Origin: Triglochin maritima
Taxonomy: Eukaryota > Streptophyta > Magnoliopsida > Alismatales > Juncaginaceae
Direction: 5' to 3'
Assembly: GCA_963682175.1 (NCBI GenBank)
Contig: OY821777.1
Span: 5,101,501 to 5,165,500, forward strand
Length of the DNA stretch: 64,000 bases
Position 1 is the stretch's first letter. Each line of letters begins with the position of its first letter. This document shows, in pieces, positions 46,112 through 59,889 of this stretch. Made by a program: the position numbers and the translations under genes. Under the pieces are notes generated by a model, which made no database searches, was not told where the DNA came from, and saw only the letters and a list, made by a program, of their open reading frames with translations.

Positions 46112-46119
46112 TATAAATA
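46112..46119 (+). promoter_or_regulatory. TATA box of the desaturase gene
   Basis: TATAAATA sits in a C-rich setting 84 bp before the ATG at 46196. Confidence 0.6.
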
Positions 46120-46195
46120 CTCCCCTCTCCCCCATCCCACCCCCAAACCCCTCCCCCCTCTCTCGATCCTTCTCCAGATTTCAGCTCCGATCTCC

Positions 46196-49100
46196 ATGGC
46201 GGCGCTCGCCTGCCACGTGCCTCCTCTCCCGCGGGTCGACGTCGCCGGGAGGTTCCGCCGCGGATCGGATCTCGACCGATGCGCAGGTTGAATTCCGGTC
46301 CGGGTTCGGGTTTGGATGGATCGGTGGGGTTTGGTTCTGATGGTTGTGTGATTTTTTGTTTGGTAGGGCAACTTCTGATGGTTAGATCTGGAGCGGTTTG
46401 GTTTGGTTCGAATCGGGCGGCGTCTGCGCTCGTCGTGCCGCCGAGGGCGCTTGCATCAGTTAAAAACTTAGACTTTTGTGGTGTTTTGGTTTGCCGAAGT
46501 GTTGGTTGTGATTGCTTGTGGCTTCCGAAATGAAAGTGCGGAGTCGAGATTTTCGTTTTGATGAAATGTTGTTTCTGATTTTGTAACTTTCGGAATGTTT
46601 CTGGTGTCTTCAACTCTCCTGCTTTGGGAATTATTGGATTCAAATTTGTCCTTTTGTTGTTGCTTAAAACCGTTTTTTATAGTTTCTGGGATTGATATTA
46701 CTTGCATTGCTCTGCCCTGACCTGCCTTGTGCTTCTTGTATGAGAATGTTTGCGCTGGAGGTGGCTGTCACATGGTAATAGATTCGCGCATAAGTGCCAA
46801 TGTTTTAATGTTGTGATGGACGTTTTATTCTCATTCTGGATTTTATTAGGGTGAAAACCTTTTTTGGAGCTTGACCTTTTTTATAGTTGGTTAATATTGA
46901 TAGTGTAAATCTGAACGAGCTTTGCTTTTGAATGTGCTATTTGATCTTTATATTTTTTTCCATTTTCAAAGCGACTTGATCTCTGGTTCTTCCGTGTTTT
47001 TTGAATAACATTAGAAGACTGCTCTTCTATGCATTTTGGATGTTACTAGCAGATCTTAATTCTTTTACTTTTCAGGATCCGACTGGTGTGTCTCTGGGAA
47101 CTGTAGCCCCCAAAACCAGGTAAAACAAGTTCCTATGTCATGCTCTGTACTTGCAGCGTTAATTTAGCGGTTCATTGCATCTACGTAATCCTTTCCATTC
47201 ATTTTCGTTTTAATAATTTGATGACACTTCACATTCACTATTAAAATCCGTCATATCATTGCTCCTGTTTGTCGTTAACGTTTGATAATATAGTTTTTTG
47301 TTGTTATCAAGTTGTGTTTATTATGCATAATAGTTAATTAATGTATTTTTTTCATAAGATTTTGCTTGTGCTTGTCATTCTTGCTCTTATCTTCTCATTT
47401 ATGCTGGCCATTTGTCATATTTAATTTTGACCGAAGGTTATGATGACTTGCATTTTTTTAATGAAAAACTCTCCCATTTGGCTTCTATTTGAAATAATAC
47501 ACTGGAAGGTCAATAACTGTGGTCATATTTTCAAGTTACATTACTTATGGAGAGGTATAGGGGGGAAACTCACATGGCAGGCATTCAACCGAAGAGGGCA
47601 AGTGATAAATTACCAGGCAATGCCATATGGTGGGCCTTTGAGTGAAAGTTTTTATAAAATATGTTAAGTTGATTAATGATATGTGCAACAACATAGTAAT
47701 GATCATGAGAATGTGTGATAGTGTGACTTTTCGAAATACGATCACATCAAGGGTCAACATTAAGCCATTATGTTTTGTTTTTTGTGAGGAATGAGGTCAT
47801 GAAGGATATACAATACGAAGAACATAAGCCTTCTGTTTTTCTATGACCCCAGTATTAATTGTAATTCAATTCAAATTTATTGATTAGCTCTAACATGTGA
47901 TTGTGTCAACATACTAAAAAGCAAACCATTCTGAATTTTTAACAGATAATATATTGAACAATTAACTTGATTGTAGGGCAATTTTTATATTGAAGGACTA
48001 ATGTTAAACAAGCATATTGAATTCTTAAATAAAAATAGTAATATACTAGAGCTATATGAAGCCAAACCTCATTCTATCACCTCCTAGACACATTACACTA
48101 CACGCCCACACACGCATGTACTCTTGACTTCACTTTGAGTGTTATTGTGTTAGACACCTTGTCTATGTCAAAGCATGACACTCTTGTCTAAAAATCGTAA
48201 TATATATATGTACACAATTGATATATGTACGCAATTGACAAAAGTAGTACTTCGCTGAACAAGTACATTGATATATCAAATAACATATAGATATCTCCTA
48301 GAACTAAAATAAAGCCAAAGCTCATTCTATCACCTCCCACACATATTACATGACCACAGACACATGTATGTTTGTCTTGTCTTGAGAGGTATTGTGTTAG
48401 ACAGTAGACACCCCGTCCATCTATTGACTAAATTTGTAGTTTGCAATTGCATGGACTACAACAACAACAACAAAAAATATTTGTAAATATATTTTGTGCA
48501 ATCATTTATAAGACAACTTTACGACTTCTCATTGAGTCATTGATTGCTAACAAAGGAAATAATTATATTTTTTTGATCGAAAAAGAAATCACTTATTTTT
48601 TAAGCATTGACTAAGTAAGAATGTAAGATCAAACCACTTATGGAGATCAAATAGTATCAGATTCCTTGGATTAACTCATGTAGCGTCAAAGTATCAAACT
48701 TGAACAAACTGTGACTCTTCGCTGGTTCTTATTGGTTAATTAATATCTGGTTGTAAAATTATAGTATGTAGGATTCAGAACGATCTGCCTTAAATATTAC
48801 TTTCCTACAACTATGACAATGTACATCTACCAAAACCTCAACTACCTTGATGTCTTTTTTCTTCATCGTGTGGTATCAGTGATGGGTGAATATTATTTTA
48901 TGGTGACAAAAAAACTGGTGATGTTATGTTTGTCTTCCTCTTTTTGTCCCATCCTACTCTTCAAATCAGCCTGAAGGATTCCAATAGTCCACCCGATTCC
49001 CTTCTGTCAGCCATTTATTAAAAATGCTTCTGAAAACACTCAAACAGCAACTTCTATTTCACAATGCCCATAGTGATATCACACATTAAATATTCCAATG

Positions 49101-51706
49101 TTGTTGAATGCCCTGTTCATTTTATTTCACCTTTGTACCAGGATTGAAAATCCCAAGAAACCCTTCAGTCCACCTCGAGAAGGGCATCTTCAGGTTACTC
49201 ACTCCATGCCACCCCATAAAATAGAGATCTTTAAATCATTGGAAGGTTGGGCGCTCAATAACATCCTTGTACATCTCAAACCAGTCGAGAAATGCTGGCA
49301 ACCACAGGATTTCCTGCCAGATTCAACCTCGGAGAGCTTTTATGAGGAAGTTAGGGAACTTAGACAAAGATCAAAGGAGATTCCAGATGATCATTTGATC
49401 TGTTTGATTGGGGATATGATTACCGAGGAAGCTCTACCTACATATCAGACTATGCTAAACACCCTTGATGGTGTCCGAGATGAAACAGGAGCAAGTCTTA
49501 CTTCTTGGGCTGTCTGGACAAGGGCTTGGACTGCAGAGGAGAATAGACATGGTGATCTGCTTAACAAGTACCTTTACCTTACAGGCAGAGTGGACATGAA
49601 ACAAGTTGAGAAGACGATTCAATATTTGATTGGATCTGGAATGGTAAGAACTAAGAACCATTCTACACAAAAGCTAATTTTGTTTTAAACTTGTTTAGCT
49701 GATGACATTTTGGATGCCATTTTTTAATACTATTTAGTAATCATAAGCCCCATCTTGCATACTTAAAAGCATAAATGGTTCTTTAGCCACCAAATCCGTT
49801 CTATCTTCTAATCATTTTACATCAGTGATCAGATGTTTTTAGTATTTTAGTATCACTTCGTCTAGGTTAGGTGTTGATAACTTGATATCCTGCATTTACA
49901 ACACATGTGGCCTATTCATGAACTCGTACATGCATAAGAATTTCTTGGTTGTTTTCTAATGCATCAGATTGTGATTGTAATCTGTAAGCAATGTTTTGAG
50001 TGCAGAATGTCATGGCCTTAACATATCTTAATTTACATGAAATATCCGGCAAAATTGGTCTATTTAGAGGGGGCGTGAAAAGAATCTCAAAAGACATATT
50101 TCATTTATACAAATGTTCGACCTGTAGAAAAATTTCAAGGACCTTTTATGTTAGTTTTTTCTTCTTCCAAAGATCATTTTTTATCGGTGTTTTCCTCAGA
50201 TCATTTTTTATCAGTATTTTCCTCGGATCATTTTTTAAGTTTCCTTGGTTCTTTAACAACCAAGTAGCATGAGTTGTTAGGAGACCAATTTTTCTTTGTG
50301 CTTTAAATTGGAAACATATTAAACACAAACCATTCATTATTATGGATAGTTTATGATTCTTACAAGGCAAACTTAGAACAATAATGCATCTTTAGTTGAC
50401 TATTAGGCCTCATCATTAACTCTTGTATTCATCATTACCAATACAAGAACTGATTATAAGCAGACAGACATTTCAAATTCGAAGGAGTGAGGTGGGGTCG
50501 ATGGAGTGAATTGGGGTCAGGTGGGATGGGATCAAGCATCCATCAGCACTCCACTATTAGTACCCACACCATTTGTGACCGACCATATACTCCTTCCTTC
50601 TCAATATAAGTATCCTGCTATATTTGCTCAATACCACCACCTCACTGTAGCTGTCACCCATCCTATGCCATCTCTATTGCCATCACCATTTCCATCCAGT
50701 CTCCTTGCTTCTTGTCTCAGTGTTCAACATGTTCATTCTCATCTACCTTCATCACCATGCTGTTTAATCCTTTCAAACTTTCTCTTATGCTCTCTATTCT
50801 GCTTGAAGCCTCCGCAGATGCAAATTGTTAAAATTCAGCACAATTTTTTAACGAAATTCATACTGAATCCACCAATCGACATGGATTTAAATTTTGTAGC
50901 TAATAATATATCTCTGGACACAGATCTTTATATAAATTTTCGAACAAGAATGTGCCTGATAAGTACTTGCTTATGGAGAAAGGGGCTATTCATGTATTGC
51001 ACATTTTAAAGAGGTTTCTCATGATTAGTTTACAATGCACCTGGTGTTTCTTTTTGCAAGCTTTCTGTAAACGACGTTGATGTTAGCCTTCAATAAGATG
51101 ATTGGCTTCTGCTAACTCACGTTTCTGTATTTTTTGTTTTACCAGGATCCAAGGACAGAGAATAGTCCATACTTGGGATTCATTTACACTTCATTCCAGG
51201 AGCGTGCAACTTTTATTTCCCATGGAAACACTGCAAGGCTGGCCAAAGAATGCGGGGACCTTAAGCTTGCCCAGATCTGTGGCACCATTGCTGCAGATGA
51301 GAAACGTCATGAAACTGCATACACCAAGATTGTTGAAAAGCTATTTGAAATAGACCCAGAAGGCACAGTACTTGCACTAGCTGACATGATGAAGAAGAAA
51401 ATTTCAATGCCTGCTCACCTGATGTATGATGGATGTGACGATAATCTATTTGGACATTTCTCTGCAGTGGCTCAACGACTGGGGGTTTATACAGCTACTG
51501 ATTATGCTGACATTCTTGAATTTCTTGTAAGAAGGTGGGATGTTGAGAACTTAGCCGGTCTTTCTGGAGAAGGAAACAAAGCTCGAGATTATGTTTGCAG
51601 TTTGTCTCCCAGAATTCGAAGACTGGAAGAGAGAGCTCAAGCAAGGGCGAAACAGGGACCATCCATTCCTTTCAGCTGGATATTCGACAGGAAAGTGCAG
51701 ATCTGA
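46196..51706 (+). CDS. Acyl-[acyl-carrier-protein] desaturase (stearoyl-ACP desaturase family)
   Basis: The two main exons are secure: 49142-49643 and 51146-51706, joined GGATCTGGAATG|GATCCAAGG. They encode about 353 residues of the soluble plastid di-iron enzyme that puts the first double bond into stearoyl-ACP. Di-iron motifs EENRHGD and DEKRHE are present, as are [13 protein letters not shown] and [12 protein letters not shown]. The protein ends [12 protein letters not shown]. The first exon starts at 46196 ([19 protein letters not shown]). Its donor is uncertain: 46251 keeps the frame into 49142 and gives 372 residues with a very short transit peptide. The stronger-looking donor at 46286 plus a possible 44-nt exon (47076-47119) does not keep frame. 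Substrate specificity cannot be told from sequence alone. Confidence 0.9.
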
Positions 51707-53613
51707 ACTAGTTAACAATAAAGAAGTGCAGATTGCGAGTACATGGTGATGCAGGATTTATCAGCTTCATTCATCGGCAGTTAGTTTATCTGATGGCCTC
51801 TTTTTTCCTTAAGAATTGCTCGTGGGGATGTTGGATTGTAGGGGGGGAAAGTTTGTTTTTGCAGTATTATGGTGTAGTAACTTAGCACGTATGATGATTT
51901 AGGCAATGAATGTTGTATAATATCAAGCTCCCTCGTGTGTCTCTACTTGGATTCATAAAACAGTTATATGAATTCTGGATGTGTGTTTATAGGTGTTATC
52001 TGTTGGTCTATAATTGATGGTGGACATGAAGCCATCTACTGCCTTGCTGTTTTTCTCTTTCTTTTTTCGTTGTTCAATTGGATGCTAGATTAAGTTAGCG
52101 TAGCTATTGCACTCGGCTGAGTTGACCCAACTCGTCCTGAACCAGCTCGTTATATGTGGATCTGGCGTTACAATCGAAGTGTTTTTCTTCAGGTAGTTGG
52201 GGAGTGACGACCCTAGTTCGTTGCGAAAAAGGAACGAAAACTGGCATATTGGTTGTGGTAATTTGGATTTTGTCCAAAATATGAGCGCAACCTTATAAGG
52301 TAGATTCACTCTTTACATCCTTTTCTAGATTCACTCCTCGTCATTTTGTTGATCAAATCTCGGTATCACACTTGTCAGTATCCCACTGCAGGAGGTTGAA
52401 CCATCTTATAAACTTCATAACTGCACCGACCGAAGGAACCGGACTATTTGATTTAGTTGAAGCCTTGAAGCATTAAACGTTTTGCCCAAAGGTTAATTTT
52501 TTACATTTGCACGTGCATTGTTGCGTGAGAACGCAACTTCTTTCCACGATGAAGTCAAATGGTATGGTAGATTTGCAGAATAATTATATAAATTTGGGAA
52601 GCCAAAAATCATTACTAACTTCTATATGATCATTACGTTGGAAGTCCGAACATCAGAATTCTTAATTTTTTCTTACCTTAGGTGAATTCATTTTCTTTAT
52701 TGCTGTCAACTTCACTAGAACTCGTAGTAGATCAAGGAACCAAAACTACCGATCTGAATTACAATCTCAAAAATCAAATTTATGAAAGTCCAGTTGCCGA
52801 CAGTAAAGAACCCTTTCCATGCACCGTAAACAAAAAAGTCAACATCTTTGTAAGAAAAAAAAACCCAGTAGCATCACTTGATAAGCTGATAGATAGCTCA
52901 TCGCTAGCACCAACTCCTACATAGTGACGCAGGATTAAATCACAATGACATAAAAAAGCACTTTAAAACTTCTTCGGTAGGAATTAACTGGTACTATCTC
53001 CATCACCGTTTTGCTTTAAACATACTTGATTGCTTCAATATCTGGTGTTTTGCGATTATTTTTTCTTAAAAGTATCGTTATTACAATTAAAAATCATACT
53101 TGATTGTTTCTATTTTTTATATGTGACACAATACTTCATGTTTTGCGTTCATCTTTTTCTTAAAAGTAATTGTGCAATACACATGTGATATGTGTCATTC
53201 CACCAATTAAGTACCAGTCTAAGTATGAATTTTACCCATAATGGTAGATCGGAAGATACCAAAAATGATTATGTTAAAAAAACATATTACAGAATGAACA
53301 ACATATTAAAGTTTCCTTTAAAAATCAAACTCTCTAAAAAACCAACGAAAAAATTAAAAAGATCTGGAAAACAGTCCAAGAGTTGAGTTCTAGATCTAAA
53401 CCGGCAACCCAAAGTCAAAAATAAACCTTCAGATTGCAAGAAGGTAGAAAATCCAGTCGACAGAAACCCCAATCCCCCTTTTCTCTCCTCTAATCTAATC
53501 CCAATTTTCTCTCTCTAATTAACACCACAATCACTCCACTCTCTTCTTCTTCTTCTTCTTCTTCTTCTTCGATCCATCCATCCATCCATCCGACCGACCA
53601 AACCCTCCCGGCC
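51707..53613. other. Intergenic, 3' UTR and next promoter
   Basis: AATAAA occurs at 51717 and the desaturase 3' UTR probably runs a few hundred bases. No gene was recognised. Close to the next gene lie a CTT/TTC microsatellite (about 53541-53571) and an ATCC repeat (about 53573-53592), probably in its leader. Confidence 0.5.
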
Positions 53614-56600
53614 ATGGCGGAGGAGGACCAAAACCCTTGGCGGCGCCCAAGCGCGGAGTCCTTGGTCACCTACGCCTACCTCCTCCTCTACATCGCCCTC
53701 TCCAGCGGCCAGATCTTCTTCAACAAGGTAGTTACCTATCTTCCCCCTCTCCTCCCTTTTTTCCCCTTCGAAATCGACCAATGCGGGTTCGAATCTTGGT
53801 GTTTCAGTGGGTGTTGTCGTCGAAGGAGATCAACTTCCCCTACCCCGTCGCGCTCACGCTGCTCCACATGGTCTTCTCCTCCGTCCTGTGCTTCTTCCTC
53901 ACCAAAGTTTTCAAGGTGATGTTCGGTTTGGCGTTTGTTGTTATGGATGATTGCTGGTTTTGGTTTTTTGACTGTGCGTTGTTGTGCAGAGTAGATTGTG
54001 AAGGTTGAGGAAGGGATTACTCCTGACATGTGAGATTTCTCTTTGCTGTATTTGTCTGAGATTTCGCTTGTGATTGGCTGAAGTTAGTTGTTTTTAAGCT
54101 GAATACGATTGATTGTTTCTTTTCCCTTTATAATTCTGTTGTGATGATGTCTTGGGAAAATTGAGTCTCGCATTCCTAAGCATGAAAATGTGTAAACTGT
54201 AGACTCTATAGTAGAGTTGGATCCACTATACACTACTAAGTGCTTAGATTTTGTAGATGTGGTGCACCAAACAAACTTTAACATGGTATAGGAGCATTCA
54301 TTAGACTCCTAAACCTTTAAATGACGTGCCTTTGGTAAGGTGTGAGGAGGGAATTGGTTTTTCTTTGTGTAGATTGTTGGTAATTTGGTCCCACATCGCT
54401 CACAACAGAAGGTGTAAGGCACAATATAAGAGAGTTGGGTCCATTACTCTTCTCTTAAGTACTTAGCTTCTGTAGAGGTGGTGAAGGAACCAAACACAAA
54501 TAGATGAATTCTTGAAGAGAATTTATTCCCTCAAAAGCTAGTGTTTGTTAATTAAGAGGGTGGATTTGTTTTATAATGGATTATGTTGCATGAGCCATGA
54601 AGTAAGAGTCTAGTATAAATGTTGAAGTTCTGGTTGACGTACACGACTTTTTCAGTAGATGCATAGTATGTGTAAGGTATTTGGAATTTAGAGCGACAGT
54701 GGAGTTTGCCTTCTCATGCACACCCTAATTGATTCCTTTAGCTTGGTTGTCAGCAGCTCATGTGGAACTTCACTTGGGATCAATTGTGTTTCGTAAGCAC
54801 CTAATGTCACGGGTAGTAACACATACTTTGACTCACAATCACATAGATTGGACATTTTGAATTCACAATTAGTATAAGCATTGATTACAGATGAGTCAGG
54901 CATATAATTGGAAAGGTTAGTCAAGGAAGACCACACATACTAGATGCCATCTGTGGTGAGAGTTTTTTAATTATCTACTTTTCTGAACTGCTGTTAAGGA
55001 CTAGTAGTTTGCCAGACAATTTGATGACTTTGTTGTCGTGGGATTAGTGAGCTTATATGAAGTGTCCTACTTTGTACTAGAGAGGCCAATGTAATTTCAA
55101 CAAGTAGGAGGACCTTGTTACTCCTAGAAATTTGGTAGAGAAAATTTCATAGTTGAAGTTTTAAGGGCAAAAAATTATTTCAAACAAGAACTTCGTAAAC
55201 GAAGGTAACCCCATAAATATATGTAAATCTCTTAATCTCAGCAATCCCCATAAATAAATAAATCTCTTATGATGAACAAGAACCCAAACCAAGGTGTAAC
55301 TTAACTCTGTTTTATTTTGACTGTCCTCATTACAGTTGCCCCTTTTGTTTATGCTTGAAATTTTTGCTTTGCTGCAGGTACAGTATTTATGCATGAAATA
55401 CATATTACTAATTTTGGTTTTGAACCTTCAGATATCTCACATCAGTTGTTCCAATTGGTGCTATGTTTGCGATGACCTTGTGGCTGGGTAACAGTGCATA
55501 CCTATACATATCTGTTGCATTTGCTCAGATGCTTAAAGCAATCAGTAACGATCGTCCCTTGAATTCATTTCGGAGAATCATAAATCTGCTTTCTACTTTA
55601 GCTAGTGATTCTTTTGTTGGTATTTCCAGTGCCTGTTGCTGTCTTCATACTTGGCGTAGCTGCAAGCCTTGAAGTCATGAGTTGCAGAATGCTTTCGATA
55701 ATGTCAGTCATCAGTTTTGGTGTTATAGTGGCTTCATACGGGGAAGTTACCATTAGTTGGGTAGGAGTAATTTACCAGATGGGAGGTGTTATAGGGGAAG
55801 CCCTAAGACTCATTTTTATGGAAATATTTGTGAAAAAGAAGGGAGTTCGACTGAACTCAATATCATTCATGTACTATGCTAGTCCATGCAGGTAACCTAT
55901 CTTTTGATATTTTCTTTTAATATCTCACTTTATTCGTTTCCTGTTAATGTTGCAATCTCCCCTTTCTCTGCAGTGCAATTTGCCTCTTCATTCCATGGTT
56001 ATTTTTGGAGAGATCAAAGATGGATGTCTCTGGAACTTGGAATTTCCCACCACTGATTTTGATTCTTAACTGCATTTGCACCTTTGCTCTTAATCTATCT
56101 GTTTTTCTTGTCATCTCTCGCACAAGTGCACTAACCATTCGTGTGACTGGAGTTGTCAGAGACTGGGTAGTAGTGTTGTTATCTGCTGTAATATTTGCAG
56201 ACACAAAGCTAACAGCAATAAACTTAGTTGGCTACGCTATAGGTACATCATCAGTACTTTACTGTCCCATTATGCATCATATACAAAATCTATTTTATCC
56301 ACTGGCAAGGGATGGTATGCTTTCATCGTGCTCTTATTTATTCAGGTGCTTCAGAAATGTCATGGGTGTATGGAATTTAGGGGATCTAGACCACAAATGC
56401 ATGTGTGAGAAACTGAATTCACAAAAAGAACATTCTGAATAAATAGGTAGTCAATGTATTTGAAGTAATATACAGAACGAATGATTCTCCAACAGTGTGT
56501 GTTAAAAAATAAGAATATACTAGATTACATCCATACAGAATTTGCATCAAACTTTAATGTATATATTTATCATCAGATTTAACTTAGATCCTTGGCCACT

Positions 56601-56911
56601 TATGGCATAGTGATTGCTATGATGTCCTTATCAAATGGTATTATTTCCTCATTGTGTGAATTTTGGAAGGGTGAGGAGCCTTTTTGACAATTATAATAAA
56701 CTATTTGTGTTATTTTTCTTTCTGCGCTAAGTTGGATTTATAGCTTAATTTTGTTGGTATAGCTATTGCTGGTGTTGTCGCCTACAATAACCATAAATTG
56801 AAAAAGGAAGCATCAGGAGCCAAAATCAATGAAGAAGCCAACATCAGCAGTAGTTCAGAGAAATCCCAAGACGCTGAGATCCCATTGGTATCTGCTGAGA
56901 GAAACTCATAG
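53614..56911 (+). CDS. Probable sugar-phosphate/phosphate translocator, At3g14410-like
   Basis: Seven exons: 53614-53727, 53808-53915, 53995-54029, 55432-55544, 55630-55891, 55974-56242 and 56763-56911. They sum to 1050 nt (349 residues) with consistent phases and GT-AG borders. The product belongs to the triose-phosphate translocator branch of the drug/metabolite transporter superfamily, with about ten membrane helices. Conserved pieces are [60 protein letters not shown] and [20 protein letters not shown]. These closely follow Arabidopsis At3g14410 (about 340 residues). The hydrophilic tail is Lys/Ser/Glu-rich. There is no plastid transit peptide, which suggests an endomembrane location. The transported substrate is not known. 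Confidence 0.92.
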
Positions 56912-57903
56912 ACAGGATGTTTTCGAAATACAAGGTAAGTTCATTTATTGATTTTTCAATCTCCTGCTTAGGTTGTTTGGCAAATGTAACTAAAAAAGCC
57001 TAGGTTTGGACTTTAGGACACAAAATACAGAAAACAACATAAGATTGCAAAAGGCTTAGATTGGAGCACACATGAGATATTCTTCTCAAAACAAATTAAC
57101 ATTCTCACTGTTGTACGTGTACCACCCAAATATTAAATGATCTCAAGTTTTAACAAATGTCTACCTTCCACCCATCCATTGCGTTCTCCGACAACCTCGA
57201 ATGGGCCTGAATCTTTCATCAATAAGATAAAGTTGGAGAACTTTTCCTGTAAAGTATTAGAAATCACTGTTGAGAACTTTTCTCTGAACTTGTGTTTGTT
57301 TTCTTTGAAACAGTATTTTGCTTCCTACAGATAACTCCATGTTTCCTTGTCCAAACTCAAAAAAAAAAAAAAAAAAAAAAATTGGTTCAGAAACGTGAAG
57401 AATGAAGACATTCAAACTAGACTTGGAAAATTGAAGATAAAACTTCTCAAAGAAGAATTAGATTTCTTAGGCCTCTATTTAGTAAAAGGATCAAAGTACT
57501 GGTTGTCAACCGTGAAAAAATTGCAACTCTTCTGGATAACACCAGATGAACCTTTTCAAACCCCACATAGTTTTCAAACAACTTCTAGAATGGAGCTGAA
57601 AAACACCGTTGGCAATTGAAGCAATGAAAAATTAGACTACTTTTGCGTTGTTGGGATCCACAAGGAAGATTGACTAATTTTACTAAGAATGCTTCTGAGA
57701 TGAACTTAGTTTTGAAAGTTTTCCGAACTCAAATGTTTGTTAAATCTCCCTTTTCAATATTTGAAACATCGAATTTTGGAATTAGTTTCATGTGATTAGA
57801 AGTTGGTCACTCTCCAAAGTAACATTGCATTAACCTGTACGCGGGTTTTACATGCTAAATATCATGGTTATATATTCTAAACTAGGTTTTGGAGACTAAG
57901 ACT
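56912..57903. other. Intergenic, 3' side of the translocator gene
   Basis: A GTAAGT lies shortly after the stop, so the 3' UTR may be spliced. There is a run of about 23 A near 57358-57380. Short open frames show no family resemblance. Confidence 0.5.
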
Positions 57904-58493
57904 TAGGGGTGTAAGCAGGGTGAGTTTTTGCCCCACCGCTACCTGTCCCACCTAAGTTAAGCGGGTAGGCGGGGCGGGTTATGCAGGTTATTCTTTAACT
58001 TTTTAGATTTTTTGTAAGAAAAAAAAGAATATCAAAACTTGAGAAATAGTAATCACCACATTTTTTCCTAATAACACTCATTATGTTTGAAAGACCTCTA
58101 GGATCTTGTAAAGAAAATGAGTCCATTTGTGGCAATTTGTAAAAAGAATTAATTGATTCAAGAACATGTGGTCTTTTCTTCTGTCAGTTAACTGTTAAAG
58201 CTGATTATATTGACGTGTGTTTTAGTTTCTTTCCATAAGCTACACACGAATATGTACATTATGTATTCAAGTTTATTGTAGTCATTCTATTGTTACATAA
58301 TGAACAAAGGTCTTAAAGTTATTTTCTAACTTAGAGGATATATGTCCAGGTTAGGCGGGTTTATGTGGTCGCAACCCGCCCTGCTTATTAGGCGGGTTAT
58401 ATGGGTGGCGGGTTGACGGGTAAAGTTTTTTGTCCACTACTCGCATTAGGCGGGGTGGGACGACATGTCAAACCCGCCGCAATTACAGCCGTA
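57904..58493. mobile_element. hAT-type MITE, TSD CTAAGACT/CTAAGACC
   Basis: This 590-bp element starts TAGGGGTGTAAGCAGGG and ends GCAATTACAGCCGTA. The flanking 8-mers CTAAGACT (57896-57903) and CTAAGACC (58494-58501) match at 7 of 8. GC-rich motifs around GGCGGGTT near both ends pair with each other, and the centre is AT-rich. It is non-coding. Confidence 0.8.
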
Positions 58494-59889
58494 CTAAGAC
58501 CAGATGATGCACTAAAGGACGGATCCCAAGACATTTTAATTATGTTTGGAACGATATTTGTGTTCTAATTCCAGGCTTACGTTATGTACTTTTAAGTCTC
58601 CAAATTTAGTCCCAAGTGGATCCTTATTCCGGCTACTTCTTTGTACTGTGAAGAAACCATGTGGTAGCTATCCTATTTTGCTTCTTATGGCATTTTTTTT
58701 TCTTCTGTATATTTTGGCAGCAATTGATTTTGCTCCGGGATAAAAAGTATACGGCAGCTCTTACAAGTTAAAGAACCAGTTGATCAGCAGTTATCTCTAA
58801 AAGCCTGGAGATCGTGAAAGCAGTTTAAGGGTGTTACAAACTTCAATTTTTTTCTGCACTTGTGTAAGTTTACTGAAATAAATTATCTTAAGCTACTTGG
58901 AGAAGAGGGGAAATAATGATTAGCAAGTTATTTGTGCTTTAGAGAATGCTCATGTTAATCTGCTCCCTAACTCCCAAGAGGCTTTTATCGGTGAAATTGT
59001 AAATTTTTTGTACATCTTATTAAAAAATAGGTGTGTAGTGCAGTAGTTCACTCAGCTTATGTTCTTGTTACTGTCCGGTTTTATTTAGCAATCAGTTGCC
59101 TCATATTTCTCCTTGCAATTCCAACAATTGTAAGCTAAGAGTATCGTGCAGTTGTACAAGAAGGAAAATAACAGTTCTGAAGAGTGAGTAACTCACTCTT
59201 AACAAACTTGGAGAGGTGTAAATAATGATCCCTCTCAATCAACAAGAATACATTTATATACAAGACATCGAGGGTGGCCTACAAGACCCAGTAACAAGAA
59301 TAAACTGAAGGCTTCACAAAGAATGTAAATCTCCATTAGCAACAAGAGCTCATAACTACCACTCCACCTGCAATGGTTTGGCAAACTAATAAAACTGTAA
59401 TCTGTATATGCAATTTAGAAGACTTGACTCTACCCATGATTGGGACACCTGAACTATGTTTCCGAAGTAACGTTGTTGAGCTCTTATGGTGACTTGTTTG
59501 TGGGTACGCCTTCTCTCTGCATTATCAATGTTAACTACTGCCACTTGAAAAGAACGTGAATCAGAATTTCTCGGAAAACCAATACCATATGCACTTCGGA
59601 GTTCAGACCAAATTTGGAACTTCAATGATTCAATCCAAGCAAAACTAAGCTCCAATTTGCAAATCACACCTCCCATTTCCAAGTATCTCGAAAATCCACC
59701 CCATATAAAATCCGCAATCCACCCCAACCCAATTTCCCAACCCCACCTCGCCCGCAGTAGCGAAGCACACCTCTCCTCCCAAACCTCCACCGTCTCCTCC
59801 ACACACTCCTCGATTCCTTCTCCTAACCCTAACCCTAAACCCTCGTCGCGCTCCCCCGCGGCGATGCGCTCCGCTTGACCGATCGATTG
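58494..59889. other. Intergenic and CUL4 promoter/leader
   Basis: No gene was recognised. The last 250 bp before the CUL4 start become C-rich and contain the telo-box at 59822-59843. No clear TATA box was found, as in many housekeeping promoters. Confidence 0.5.
59822..59843 (+). promoter_or_regulatory. Telo-box (AACCCTAA repeats) in the CUL4 5' region
   Basis: CCTAACCCTAACCCTAAACC lies 50-70 bp before the ATG. Telo-box motifs are known in promoters and leaders of plant genes expressed in dividing cells and are bound by Myb-type telobox factors. Three units are too few for a telomere remnant. Confidence 0.6.

Noticed and set aside
47076..47119. 44-nt mini-exon in the desaturase gene
   Set aside because: It has good AG and GT borders, but including it breaks the reading frame with either first-exon donor considered. 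It is left as a possibility in the gene entry only.
50506..51009. 167-codon open frame between the desaturase exons
   Set aside because: It lies in an intron, has a low-complexity composition (Pro, Ser, Leu, His) and shows no family motif or splice support.
59822..59843. Telomere or interstitial telomeric repeat
   Set aside because: Only about three CCCTAA units occur, directly in a gene leader; a regulatory telo-box is the better explanation.
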